Of a DNA stretch of 13,396 nt, positions 6,937-13,396 are shown in pieces. Position 1 is the first letter of the stretch; the number at the start of each line of letters is the position of its first letter. The translations under genes were made by a program, and so were the position numbers. Origin of the DNA: Firmicutes bacterium UBA5496 (GTDB lineage: Bacteria > Bacillota > Proteinivoracia > UBA4975); assembly GCA_002427015.1 (NCBI GenBank), contig DIPE01000002.1, positions 1,232 through 14,627 of the forward strand. The letters run 5' to 3'. The notes below the pieces were generated by a model, which had not been told where the DNA came from, did not search any database, and saw only the letters and a list, made by a program, of their open reading frames with translations.

Positions 6937-8586
6937 TTGCAAGACAAGCAGGAAAGACTTGCCCTGTGGCAAAAGGGGCTGGACAAAGCCAAGGCGCGAT
7001 TTCCCGAACGCAAGGACAAATTTGAGACCAGCTCGGGAATCCCTTTGCAGACTGTGTACACAGCCTTGGACAGACCAGAAGCAGATGACTTTGCCCTGCC
7101 CGGGGAATTCCCCTATACCCGGGGAGTGCAGCGCAACATGTACAGGGGCAGGCTATGGACCATGCGTCAGTACGCCGGCTTTGCCAGCGCCCAGGAGTCA
7201 AACGAACGCTATAAGTATTTGCTTTCCCAGGGGCAGACGGGCTTAAGCGTCGCCTTTGACCTGCCCACCCAAATCGGTCTGGATTCAGACCATCCCCTGT
7301 CTGAAGGGGAAGTGGGGAAAGTAGGAGTGGCCATTGACTCTCTGGCGGATATGGAAATCCTGTTCTCAGATATTCCCCTGGACAAAGTAAGCACATCGAT
7401 GACCATCAATGCCCCTGCCATTGTCCTCCTGGCCATGTACCTGGCAGTGGCAGAGAAACAGGGAGTGGATTGGGCTAAGCTTAAAGGGACAATTCAAAAT
7501 GACATCTTAAAGGAATATGTGGCCAGGGGAACCTATATCTTCCCCCCGGAGCCCTCCCTGAAGATCATCACTGATATTTTTGCTTTTTGCGCCGAGAAAG
7601 TGCCCAACTGGAATACCATAAGCATCAGCGGCTACCATATTCGTGAAGCCGGGGCCACGGCGGTTCAGGAAGTCGCCTTTACCCTGGCCAACGCCATCTG
7701 CTATGTAGAAACTGCAGTTGCCGCTGGGCTGCAAGTTGATGATTTCGCCCCCAGACTTTCCTTCTTCTTTAACGCCCATTCCAACCTCTTTGAAGAGGTG
7801 GCCAAATTCCGGGCGGCCCGCAAACTGTGGGCAGAGATCATGAGCAAGCGGTTTGGGGCAAAAGCGCCCAAATCTCTGCTCCTGCGCTTCCACACCCAGA
7901 CGGCAGGCTCAACACTGACAGCGCAGCAGCCTGACAATAACGTAGTCCGGGTAGCCTTGCAGGCCTTGTCTGCGGTGCTTGGAGGCACCCAGTCCCTGCA
8001 CACCAACTCCCGGGATGAGGCGATGGCATTGCCCAGCGAGGATTCGGTGCGCATTGCCCTGAGGACCCAGCAGATTATCGCCCACGAAACCGGCGCCGCC
8101 GATGTAGTGGATCCCCTAGGAGGGAGCTACTATATCGAAAGCCTCACTGCTCAGATTGAAGACCGGGTCAAAGAAATGCTGGCCAAAATCGATGAGCAGG
8201 GAGGAGCGGTGGCAGCCATTAACTCAGGTTTCATTCAGCGCCAGATTCAGGATAGCGCTTATAAATTCCAGCTGGATGTGGAGACCAAGGAACAAATCAT
8301 TGTCGGCGTCAATCAATTCACCGTGGATGATGAGACCCAGCCTGAGCTGCTTCGGGTTGACCCGGCAGTTGGCATTGAGCAGCAACAGCGCCTGGCAGGA
8401 CTTAAGAGCCAGCGCAAGCCAGAGGCTGTGGAGCAGGCATTAGCAGCCATCCGCCAGGGGGCAGAAAAGGGAGACAATCTCTTTCCGCCGGTCCTGGATG
8501 CCGTAAGGGCTTATGCTTCTCTTGGAGAAATCTGCGGCGTCCTCAGGGAAGTTTACGGCGAATATCAGGCAAAAGACTTAGTCTAA
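6937..8586 (+). CDS. mcmA1: Methylmalonyl-CoA mutase, large (catalytic) subunit
   Basis: A 549-residue catalytic (TIM-barrel) chain of a split B12-dependent acyl-CoA mutase. It interconverts succinyl-CoA and (R)-methylmalonyl-CoA. Motifs include RQYAGF, FDLPTQIGLDSDHP, GTIQNDILKE, ISISGYHIREAGA, RFHTQTAGSTLTAQQP and ADVVDPLGGSYY. Residues equivalent to Y89, R207 and H244 of the Propionibacterium enzyme are present as Y79, R197 and H234, at the same relative spacing. Tyr and Arg at the first two points favour methylmalonyl-CoA over isobutyryl-CoA mutase, which has Phe and Gln. The chain ends before a B12 domain, which is encoded by the next gene. TTG at 6937 is preferred: GGAGG (6924-6928) is 8 bases upstream, whereas an in-frame GTG at 6928 overlaps that site. 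Confidence 0.93.
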   Translation: MQDKQERLALWQKGLDKAKARFPERKDKFETSSGIPLQTVYTALDRPEADDFALPGEFPYTRGVQRNMYRGRLWTMRQYAGFASAQESNERYKYLLSQGQTGLSVAFDLPTQIGLDSDHPLSEGEVGKVGVAIDSLADMEILFSDIPLDKVSTSMTINAPAIVLLAMYLAVAEKQGVDWAKLKGTIQNDILKEYVARGTYIFPPEPSLKIITDIFAFCAEKVPNWNTISISGYHIREAGATAVQEVAFTLANAICYVETAVAAGLQVDDFAPRLSFFFNAHSNLFEEVAKFRAARKLWAEIMSKRFGAKAPKSLLLRFHTQTAGSTLTAQQPDNNVVRVALQALSAVLGGTQSLHTNSRDEAMALPSEDSVRIALRTQQIIAHETGAADVVDPLGGSYYIESLTAQIEDRVKEMLAKIDEQGGAVAAINSGFIQRQIQDSAYKFQLDVETKEQIIVGVNQFTVDDETQPELLRVDPAVGIEQQQRLAGLKSQRKPEAVEQALAAIRQGAEKGDNLFPPVLDAVRAYASLGEICGVLREVYGEYQAKDLV

Positions 8587-8599
8587 AGGAGGCGATTGT

Positions 8600-8995
8600 A
8601 TGGCGCCCATCAGAGTTCTCATGGCAAAACCCGGCTTGGACGGCCACGACCGGGGCGCGAAAGTTGTGTCCCGGGCTTTAAGGGATGCTGGCATGGAGGT
8701 AATATATACGGGCTTGCGCCAGTCTCCGGAGCAAATAGTGCAAGCAGCCATTCAGGAGGATGTGGATATCATCGGCCTTAGCTGTCTTTCCGGCGCCCAC
8801 AACTCTTTGTTTCCCAAAGTAGTGGAGCTGCTAAAGGCAAGGGGAGCCGGAGAAATCGCCGTCTTTGGCGGCGGGGTAATCCCCGAGGCCGACATCCCCG
8901 GCTTGCGGGCTGCAGGCATTGAAGCGGTATTTACACCGGGCACTTCCCTGGAGGAAATTGTAACCTTTATCAGGGAAAGAGTGTCAGGGCAATGA
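8600..8995 (+). CDS. mcmA2: Methylmalonyl-CoA mutase, small (cobalamin-binding) subunit
   Basis: A 131-residue B12-binding domain protein. The DGHDRG motif (D14, H16, G19) supplies the lower-ligand histidine of base-off cobalamin; GLSCLSGAH and VFGGGVIPE are the further conserved contacts with the nucleotide tail. It corresponds to the C-terminal domain of single-chain mutases and must pair with the large subunit just upstream. AAGGAGG (8586-8592) overlaps the stop of the large-subunit gene and sets the ATG at 8600. Its end overlaps the start of the next gene as ATGA. Confidence 0.92.
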   Translation: MAPIRVLMAKPGLDGHDRGAKVVSRALRDAGMEVIYTGLRQSPEQIVQAAIQEDVDIIGLSCLSGAHNSLFPKVVELLKARGAGEIAVFGGGVIPEADIPGLRAAGIEAVFTPGTSLEEIVTFIRERVSGQ

Positions 8996-9903
8996 CTAGT
9001 TGTTGGCAGAGGCAGCTGGCAAAGGCCATAACCAAAATCGAGAATATGGATCCACAAGCTCTAGCTGAGGCGGCCAGCTTGCCTCTGGACAATTCATCTG
9101 TCCAGATTATCGGGGTTACCGGCCCTCCGGGGGGCGGCAAAAGCACCTTATGCAGCCAGCTCATTGAGGCGCTGGCTAGTAAACACAAAGTCGCCGCCCT
9201 TTTGGTGGACCCTTCCAGCCCCTTTTCTGGCGGGGCCATTCTTGGCGACAGAATCCGCATGCAGGCTCTGGTCTCAAATCCCAATGTCTATATCCGTTCC
9301 TTAAGCAACCGGGGCAACGCCGGCGGCGTAGGCAGTTCGGTAGTCAGCATTCTCAGGGCGGTAATGAGCGCTGGCTTTGATTACATTATTATTGAGACCG
9401 TCGGCGCCGGCCAGTCAGAGGTGAAAATCGCGTCTATAGCTGATACCACCCTGGTGGTTTCGGTGCCAAACCTAGGGGATGACATCCAGGCGGTAAAGTC
9501 GGGGATTCTCGAGATTGCCGATATCTTAGTCATTAACAAAGCGGATTTGCCTGGGGTGGACTCCCTGTACATCGCTTTGCGGGAATCGGCCCAGAAGCAT
9601 GTAGACGGCTGGACTGTTCCCCTGTGTCAGACTGTTGCCCTTGAGGGCCTCGGCATCGACGCGCTCCTGGTGGAGATAGACAACCACTGGCAGTGGCTGC
9701 AGCAAGCAGGCAGGCTGCTGGAAAAGCGCAAACTTGCCGCTAAGTTTGAGATCATGGAGCTGAGTCGGGTGCTGCTGCAAAAGCACCTGGACAAGGTGCC
9801 GGCAGATGTTCTTGCCCGCAATCTCAACAGAAAAGACATAAATCTGCTGCAGAGACTGGATGAAGTTTACTCAGAATTACTAAATTTATTTGGTGAGGTG
9901 TAG
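8992..9903 (+). CDS. meaB: MeaB/ArgK-type GTPase, chaperone of methylmalonyl-CoA mutase
   Basis: A 303-residue G3E P-loop GTPase. It has Walker A GPPGGGKS (44-51), the family signature DPSSPFSGGAILGDRIRM (73-90), ETVGAGQSE (135-143) and the guanine-specificity motif NKAD (182-185). MeaB proteins gate loading of adenosylcobalamin into the mutase and protect or eject damaged cofactor. Position directly after the mutase genes with an ATGA overlap fits this closely. Its own ribosome site is weak, so it probably relies on coupled translation, which may keep it below the mutase level. Older annotations call such proteins lysine/arginine/ornithine transport ATPases (ArgK), which is misleading here. 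Confidence 0.9.
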   Translation: MTSCWQRQLAKAITKIENMDPQALAEAASLPLDNSSVQIIGVTGPPGGGKSTLCSQLIEALASKHKVAALLVDPSSPFSGGAILGDRIRMQALVSNPNVYIRSLSNRGNAGGVGSSVVSILRAVMSAGFDYIIIETVGAGQSEVKIASIADTTLVVSVPNLGDDIQAVKSGILEIADILVINKADLPGVDSLYIALRESAQKHVDGWTVPLCQTVALEGLGIDALLVEIDNHWQWLQQAGRLLEKRKLAAKFEIMELSRVLLQKHLDKVPADVLARNLNRKDINLLQRLDEVYSELLNLFGEV

Positions 9904-9906
9904 CGG

Positions 9907-10314
9907 ATGTTTAAAAAAATAGATCACCTCGGCATTGCAGTGGAAGATCTGGAATCTGCAGTGCAATTATTTCGGGATACTCTTGGCCTGGAATACGCCG
10001 GCGATGAAACGGTGGCTGAACAAAAGGTGAGGACTGCCTTCTTCCCCCTGGGGGAGAGCTCGATTGAGCTCTTGGAGCCAACTGACCCCGATAGCCCCGT
10101 GGCCAAATTTATCGCCAAAAGAGGCCCGGGCATCCATCATATCGCCCTGGGGGTGGATGATACAGCCAAGGCCATTGCTGAGCTCACTGCCCGTGGAGTC
10201 AAGATGATTGACTCCGTTCCAAGGGATGGGGCCCACGGCGCGAAAATCGCCTTTATCCATCCCAAATCCACTCCTGGTCTGCTGGTGGAAATTTGCCAGC
10301 GAAAGGAGGACTAG
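9907..10314 (+). CDS. mce: Methylmalonyl-CoA epimerase
   Basis: A 135-residue vicinal-oxygen-chelate (glyoxalase-fold) protein, the usual length of this epimerase. Likely metal ligands are H7 (IDHLGIAV), E54 (SSIELLEP), H78 (GIHHIALGV) and E128 (LLVEICQ). The ELLEPTDPDSPVAKF and KRGPGIHHIA stretches are characteristic of methylmalonyl-CoA epimerases. It converts the (R) epimer made by the mutase to the (S) epimer required by the decarboxylase. It starts 3 bases after meaB, with GGTGAGGTG just upstream overlapping the meaB stop. An AGAGCTC-GATT-GAGCTCT palindrome at 10055-10072 lies inside the gene; it encodes the conserved metal-site strand, so I give it no separate role. Confidence 0.92.
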   Translation: MFKKIDHLGIAVEDLESAVQLFRDTLGLEYAGDETVAEQKVRTAFFPLGESSIELLEPTDPDSPVAKFIAKRGPGIHHIALGVDDTAKAIAELTARGVKMIDSVPRDGAHGAKIAFIHPKSTPGLLVEICQRKED

Positions 10315-10315
10315 C

Positions 10316-11860
10316 ATGAGCAATTGGCAAGAACTGCAGAAGAAATTGGAAGCGCGCCGCAGCCATATTCACGCCGGCGGCGGCCCCAAAGCGGTGGAAA
10401 AACAACTGAGTCTGGGCAAGAATACCGCTCGCCAGCGCATTGAACAATTGCTGGATCCCGGTTCCTTTGTGGAACTCAGCACCTTTGTCCAGCACCGCTG
10501 CACCAATCTGGGCATGGACAAAAAGGATACCCCCGGTGAAGGTGTGGTCACAGGTTATGGCACCATTGACAAGCGCCTGGTCTATGTTTTCTCCCAGGAT
10601 TTCACCGTGGTGGGAGGCAGTCTCAGCGAGATGCAGGCCAAAAAAATCTGCGCCTGCATGGACCTGGCTGCCAAGACCGGAGCCCCTGTAATCGGCCTCA
10701 ATGACTCAGGGGGGGCCAGAATCCAGGAGGGAATTGACGCCCTCGATGGATACGGTCAGATCTTTTACCGCAATACCGTGTATTCCGGCGTAGTTCCTCA
10801 AATTTCCGTCATTTTGGGACCATGTGCCGGGGGAGCTGTGTACTCTCCTGCCATTACGGATTTCATTTTTATGACTGAAGCCACCAGCCAGATGTTCATT
10901 ACCGGTCCCCAAGTTATCAAGGCCGTAACCGGCGAAACAATCAACCCCAACGAACTGGGTGGGGGAATGGTGCATAATTCCGTCAGCGGCGTGGCGCATT
11001 TTCTTGGCCAGGACGAAGGGGATTGCTTAAATCAGGTGCGCAGGTTAATCAGCTACCTGCCCGCCAATAATCTAGAAATGCCTCCTGTGGCAGAGGCAAT
11101 CGCGCCCCCTGAACTGGATTTGACCCAGCTCATTCCCACTAACCCCAATGCCGGCTACGATGTGCGCCAGCTTATTGAGGCTGTAGTTGACGGGGATTCC
11201 TTTATGGAAGTGCAGGCGCTTTTTGCCCCCAATGCCGTAGTTGGCTTTGCCCGCCTGCAGGGCAGGACCTCAGGCATTGTGGCCAACCAGCCCATGCACC
11301 TGGCCGGTTGCTTGGACATCAACGCCTCGGACAAGATCTCCAGGTTTGTCCGCTTCTGTGACAGCTTCAACATTCCCGTGATTACCTTTGTAGATGTCCC
11401 CGGCTACCTGCCGGGAATCAGCCAGGAACACAACGGCATTATCCGCCATGGGGCCAAGATTCTCTTTGCCTATTCTGAGGCCAGCGTGCCGAAAATCACC
11501 ATCCTGGTGCGCAAAGCCTATGGCGGCGCCTATGTTGCCCTGGGCAGCAAATCTTTGGGTGCAGATATAGTCTTGGCCTGGCCCTCGGCAGAAGTAGCGG
11601 TTATGGGCCCGGAAGGCGCGGTCAACATCATCTTCCGCAAGGAACTGGCCGCCGCCGAAAATCCCGATGCCAGGCGCCAGGAACTGGTCCAGGAATATCG
11701 GGACAACTTTGCCAATCCATTCATTGCCGCCGGCCGCGGCTATGTGGACGAGGTCATTGAGCCAGGGGATACCCGGGCCTATCTCATCAACTCTCTGTCG
11801 ATGCTGGCCGGAAAACGGGAAAAGAAACCTGCCAAAAAGCATGGCAACATTCCCCTATAA
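10316..11860 (+). CDS. mmdA: Methylmalonyl-CoA decarboxylase alpha subunit (carboxyltransferase)
   Basis: A 514-residue acyl-CoA carboxyltransferase of the PccB/MmdA family with two crotonase-like halves. The first half has LNDSGGARIQEG (129-139) and GPCAGGAVYSPA (168-179), forming one oxyanion hole. The second has FVDVPGYLPG, RHGAK, KAYGGAYVALGSK (400-412) and WPSAEVAVMGPEGAV. In the Na+-pump complex it moves the carboxyl group of (S)-methylmalonyl-CoA to biotin, leaving propionyl-CoA. V407 occupies the position where PccB-type carboxylases carry a specificity Asp. GGAGG sits just before the ATG at 10316, and the preceding stop is 2 bases away; the frame is open back to 10208, but that part overlaps the epimerase. 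The following mmdD, mmdC and mmdB genes identify it as a decarboxylase rather than a propionyl-CoA carboxylase subunit. Confidence 0.9.
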   Translation: MSNWQELQKKLEARRSHIHAGGGPKAVEKQLSLGKNTARQRIEQLLDPGSFVELSTFVQHRCTNLGMDKKDTPGEGVVTGYGTIDKRLVYVFSQDFTVVGGSLSEMQAKKICACMDLAAKTGAPVIGLNDSGGARIQEGIDALDGYGQIFYRNTVYSGVVPQISVILGPCAGGAVYSPAITDFIFMTEATSQMFITGPQVIKAVTGETINPNELGGGMVHNSVSGVAHFLGQDEGDCLNQVRRLISYLPANNLEMPPVAEAIAPPELDLTQLIPTNPNAGYDVRQLIEAVVDGDSFMEVQALFAPNAVVGFARLQGRTSGIVANQPMHLAGCLDINASDKISRFVRFCDSFNIPVITFVDVPGYLPGISQEHNGIIRHGAKILFAYSEASVPKITILVRKAYGGAYVALGSKSLGADIVLAWPSAEVAVMGPEGAVNIIFRKELAAAENPDARRQELVQEYRDNFANPFIAAGRGYVDEVIEPGDTRAYLINSLSMLAGKREKKPAKKHGNIPL

Positions 11861-11872
11861 GGAGGCCAAAGC

Positions 11873-12172
11873 ATGGAAATAGGATTTGGTCTGGTAATTA
11901 CCCTTATTGGCATGGCTGTGGTTTTCCTCACCCTGGTGGCGCTGATGGGCATTGTGCGTATCCCCAGCGCAATATCCGGATTATCCCAAAAGAAACAGCC
12001 GCCGGCGCTTGCGCCGGCTAAATCTGAGGGGGCTGAGATTCCTCCTCAGCATATGGCGGCTATTGCCGCGGCAGTGGCAATGCTGGGAGCATCATACAGG
12101 GTCAGGACCATTGAGATTATTGGCAATGATAATTGGGAGCGGAGCCGATATACCGACATTGCAACGCTCTGA
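11873..12172 (+). CDS. mmdD: Methylmalonyl-CoA decarboxylase delta subunit (OadG-like membrane anchor)
   Basis: A 99-residue protein with one N-terminal membrane helix (about residues 5-28), a Pro/Ala-rich linker (about 40-52) and a short C-terminal region with AAIAAAVAMLG and YRVRTIEI. This is the layout of OadG/MmdD subunits, which hold the carboxyltransferase to the membrane beta subunit. A GGAGG site directly follows the mmdA stop, 7 bases before the ATG. The linker codons contain a perfect GC-rich inverted repeat (see 12001-12018). Small subunits of this kind are poorly conserved, so the call leans on context. Confidence 0.82.
   Translation: MEIGFGLVITLIGMAVVFLTLVALMGIVRIPSAISGLSQKKQPPALAPAKSEGAEIPPQHMAAIAAAVAMLGASYRVRTIEIIGNDNWERSRYTDIATL
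12001..12018 (+). repeat. GC-rich perfect hairpin inside the mmdD linker
   Basis: GCCGGCGC (12001-12008) and GCGCCGGC (12011-12018) pair perfectly around TT. No T run follows. It lies in the Pro/Ala linker codons, where codon choice is free, so it may be chance or an mRNA structure affecting expression of the following subunits. Confidence 0.4.
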
Positions 12173-12184
12173 CAGGAGGCAAGA

Positions 12185-12568
12185 ATGATGAAGAAATTTA
12201 AGATTACTGTAGATGGCTCAGTCTACAATGTAGAGGTTGAGGAAGTAAGCGAAAGTGAATCTGTCCGTCGGCCCGAACCCCCTGTCCGGCAGTTTCACCC
12301 CACACCGGCTGCGTCCCCTGCCAAGAAGACTGCTAAGCCGCAGCCGGCCGCAGGCAATGGCAATTTAACAGCGCCCATGCCTGGCACTATTGTTAAAGTT
12401 CTGGTGAACAAGGGCGACCAAGTGGAAGCGGGACAGCCCCTGATTATCCTGGAAGCCATGAAGATGGAGAACAAAATCAATGCCAGCGCCACCGGCACAG
12501 TCACCAGCATAGCAGTGAGCCCTGGCCAGACTGTGGATACCGGCCAGTTGCTGCTGACCATCGGATAG
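12185..12568 (+). CDS. mmdC: Methylmalonyl-CoA decarboxylase gamma subunit (biotin carrier protein)
   Basis: A 127-residue biotin carrier. The C-terminal biotinyl domain (about 60-127) has the EAMKMENKI motif with K93 as the biotinylated lysine, MPGTIVKVLV and the closing GQLLLTIG. A flexible Pro/Ala/Lys linker (about 30-60) joins it to an N-terminal segment with KFKITVDGSVYNVEVEE. Carboxybiotin swings from the alpha to the beta subunit. AGGAGG (12174-12179) precedes ATGATG; either ATG could start, which changes the protein by one residue. The previous stop is 12 bases upstream. Confidence 0.92.
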   Translation: MMKKFKITVDGSVYNVEVEEVSESESVRRPEPPVRQFHPTPAASPAKKTAKPQPAAGNGNLTAPMPGTIVKVLVNKGDQVEAGQPLIILEAMKMENKINASATGTVTSIAVSPGQTVDTGQLLLTIG

Positions 12569-12578
12569 AGGGAAGAAC

Positions 12579-13396
12579 ATGATTGTAGACAAGCTCATTC
12601 AGTTTTGGCAGAGCACAGGTTTTGCCTGCGCCACGCCCGGTCAATTACTGATGATTGCATTCTCTCTCTTTATGATTTATCTGGCCATTGTCAAGAAGTA
12701 CGAACCCCTGCTCCTACTGCCCATCAGTTTTGGCATGCTTCTAGCCAATATGCCGGGGGCCAACCTTATGGCCGGGCCTGAGGCTGGTCAGCCGGGGGGA
12801 CTTTTATACTACCTGTACCTGGGGGTCAAAAATGGCATCTACCCGCCTTTGATCTTCCTGGGTGTAGGCGCTTTCACTGATTTTGGCCCCTTAATCGCCA
12901 ATCCCAAGACCCTGCTTTTGGGGGCTGCCGCCCAGTTTGGCATCTTTATCACCTTTCTGGGCGCTATTCTCCTGGGCTTCCCCATCCTGCAGGCGGCGGC
13001 AATCGGCATCATTGGCGGCGCCGACGGACCAACAGCTATCTACCTGACCACTAAGCTGGCTCCGGAACTGCTGGGTCCAATTGCGATAGCGGCCTATTCA
13101 TACATGGCTCTGGTCCCGATTATCCAGCCCCCAATTATGAAAGCCCTGACCACCAAGAAAGAGCGCCAGATAGTCATGGAACAGCTGCGGCCGGTAAGCA
13201 AAACAGAAAAGATTCTTTTCCCCATCATTGTCACAATCTTAACCGGATTACTGCTGCCATCGGCGGTTCCCCTCATTGGCATGCTGATGCTGGGCAACCT
13301 CTTCCGGGAATCCGGGGTGGTGGAAAGGCTGTCTAAGGCTGCGCAAAATGAACTGAATAATATCATCGTAATCTTTCTGGGAACAACGGTGGGGGC
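12579..13396 (+). CDS. mmdB: Methylmalonyl-CoA decarboxylase beta subunit, Na+-translocating (3' end cut by window)
   Basis: The frame runs open from the ATG at 12579 to the window end (272 residues seen; family members are about 370-430). The protein is very hydrophobic with several membrane segments. It has the OadB/MmdB signatures GVGAFTDFGPLIANP (about 96-109, D101), GIIGGADGPTAIY (about 143-155, D149) and AYSYMALVPIIQPPIMKAL (about 172-190). In the oxaloacetate pump the Asp in TDFGP is essential for Na+ movement. This subunit decarboxylates carboxybiotin and pumps Na+ out, turning the decarboxylation into a sodium gradient. An AGAGGGA site precedes it. The remaining roughly 100 or more residues lie beyond the window. 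Confidence 0.93.
   Translation, partial: MIVDKLIQFWQSTGFACATPGQLLMIAFSLFMIYLAIVKKYEPLLLLPISFGMLLANMPGANLMAGPEAGQPGGLLYYLYLGVKNGIYPPLIFLGVGAFTDFGPLIANPKTLLLGAAAQFGIFITFLGAILLGFPILQAAAIGIIGGADGPTAIYLTTKLAPELLGPIAIAAYSYMALVPIIQPPIMKALTTKKERQIVMEQLRPVSKTEKILFPIIVTILTGLLLPSAVPLIGMLMLGNLFRESGVVERLSKAAQNELNNIIVIFLGTTVG

Noticed and set aside
8992..9903. Reading the GTPase as an ArgK amino-acid transport ATPase
   Set aside because: The MeaB signature and its position after the mutase genes indicate a mutase chaperone.
10055..10072. AGAGCTC-GATT-GAGCTCT palindrome in the epimerase gene
   Set aside because: It encodes the conserved metal-site strand (ESSIELL), so codon constraint or chance explains it.
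10208..10315. N-terminal extension of MmdA
   Set aside because: It overlaps the epimerase gene out of frame; a good ribosome site precedes the ATG at 10316.
11270..11842. Minus-strand open frame of 190 codons opposite mmdA
   Set aside because: It is a shadow of the carboxyltransferase gene with no family motifs.
10316..11860. Reading mmdA as a propionyl-CoA carboxylase beta chain
   Set aside because: No ATP-dependent biotin carboxylase gene is present, and the delta, biotin carrier and Na+-pump beta subunits follow directly.

Overview
The window looks like chromosome of an anaerobic, amino-acid-fermenting member of the Firmicutes (Clostridia-like). This rests on strong GGAGG-type ribosome binding sites, some TTG and GTG starts, moderate GC, tightly packed co-oriented genes, ferredoxin-linked 2-oxoacid oxidation and a biotin-dependent sodium-pump decarboxylase. 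The species cannot be named from this sequence. All genes lie on the + strand. I see no mobile element, CRISPR array, tRNA or rRNA, and no gene-free stretch longer than about 120 bases.

Region 1 (1-1885): a hairpin terminator for an upstream gene, then a two-gene unit of an M19-type dipeptidase and a PHP-domain phosphoesterase, closed by a small hairpin that may be a terminator.

Region 2 (1886 to the right edge): one apparent operon of about 11.4 kb. It starts with a GntR-type regulator that has an unassigned effector domain. Next come a four-subunit 2-oxoacid:ferredoxin oxidoreductase (korDABC), a glutamate dehydrogenase family enzyme (gdhA), a split methylmalonyl-CoA mutase (catalytic and B12-binding subunits), its MeaB-type GTPase chaperone and methylmalonyl-CoA epimerase. 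A Na+-translocating methylmalonyl-CoA decarboxylase follows in the order mmdA-mmdD-mmdC-mmdB, and mmdB is cut by the window end. Neighbouring genes overlap or lie within about 37 bases, and several SD sequences overlap the preceding stop codon.

Together the enzymes spell one linear route: glutamate -> 2-oxoglutarate + NH4+ (NADH) -> succinyl-CoA + CO2 (reduced ferredoxin) -> (R)-methylmalonyl-CoA -> (S)-methylmalonyl-CoA -> propionyl-CoA + CO2, with Na+ export. Every step from glutamate to propionyl-CoA is present in pathway order behind one regulator. The chemistry is known from glutamate-to-propionate fermenters and syntrophs, but the compact one-operon arrangement with its own regulator is the notable feature of the window. 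The exit from propionyl-CoA and any glutamate transporter are not seen and may lie downstream.
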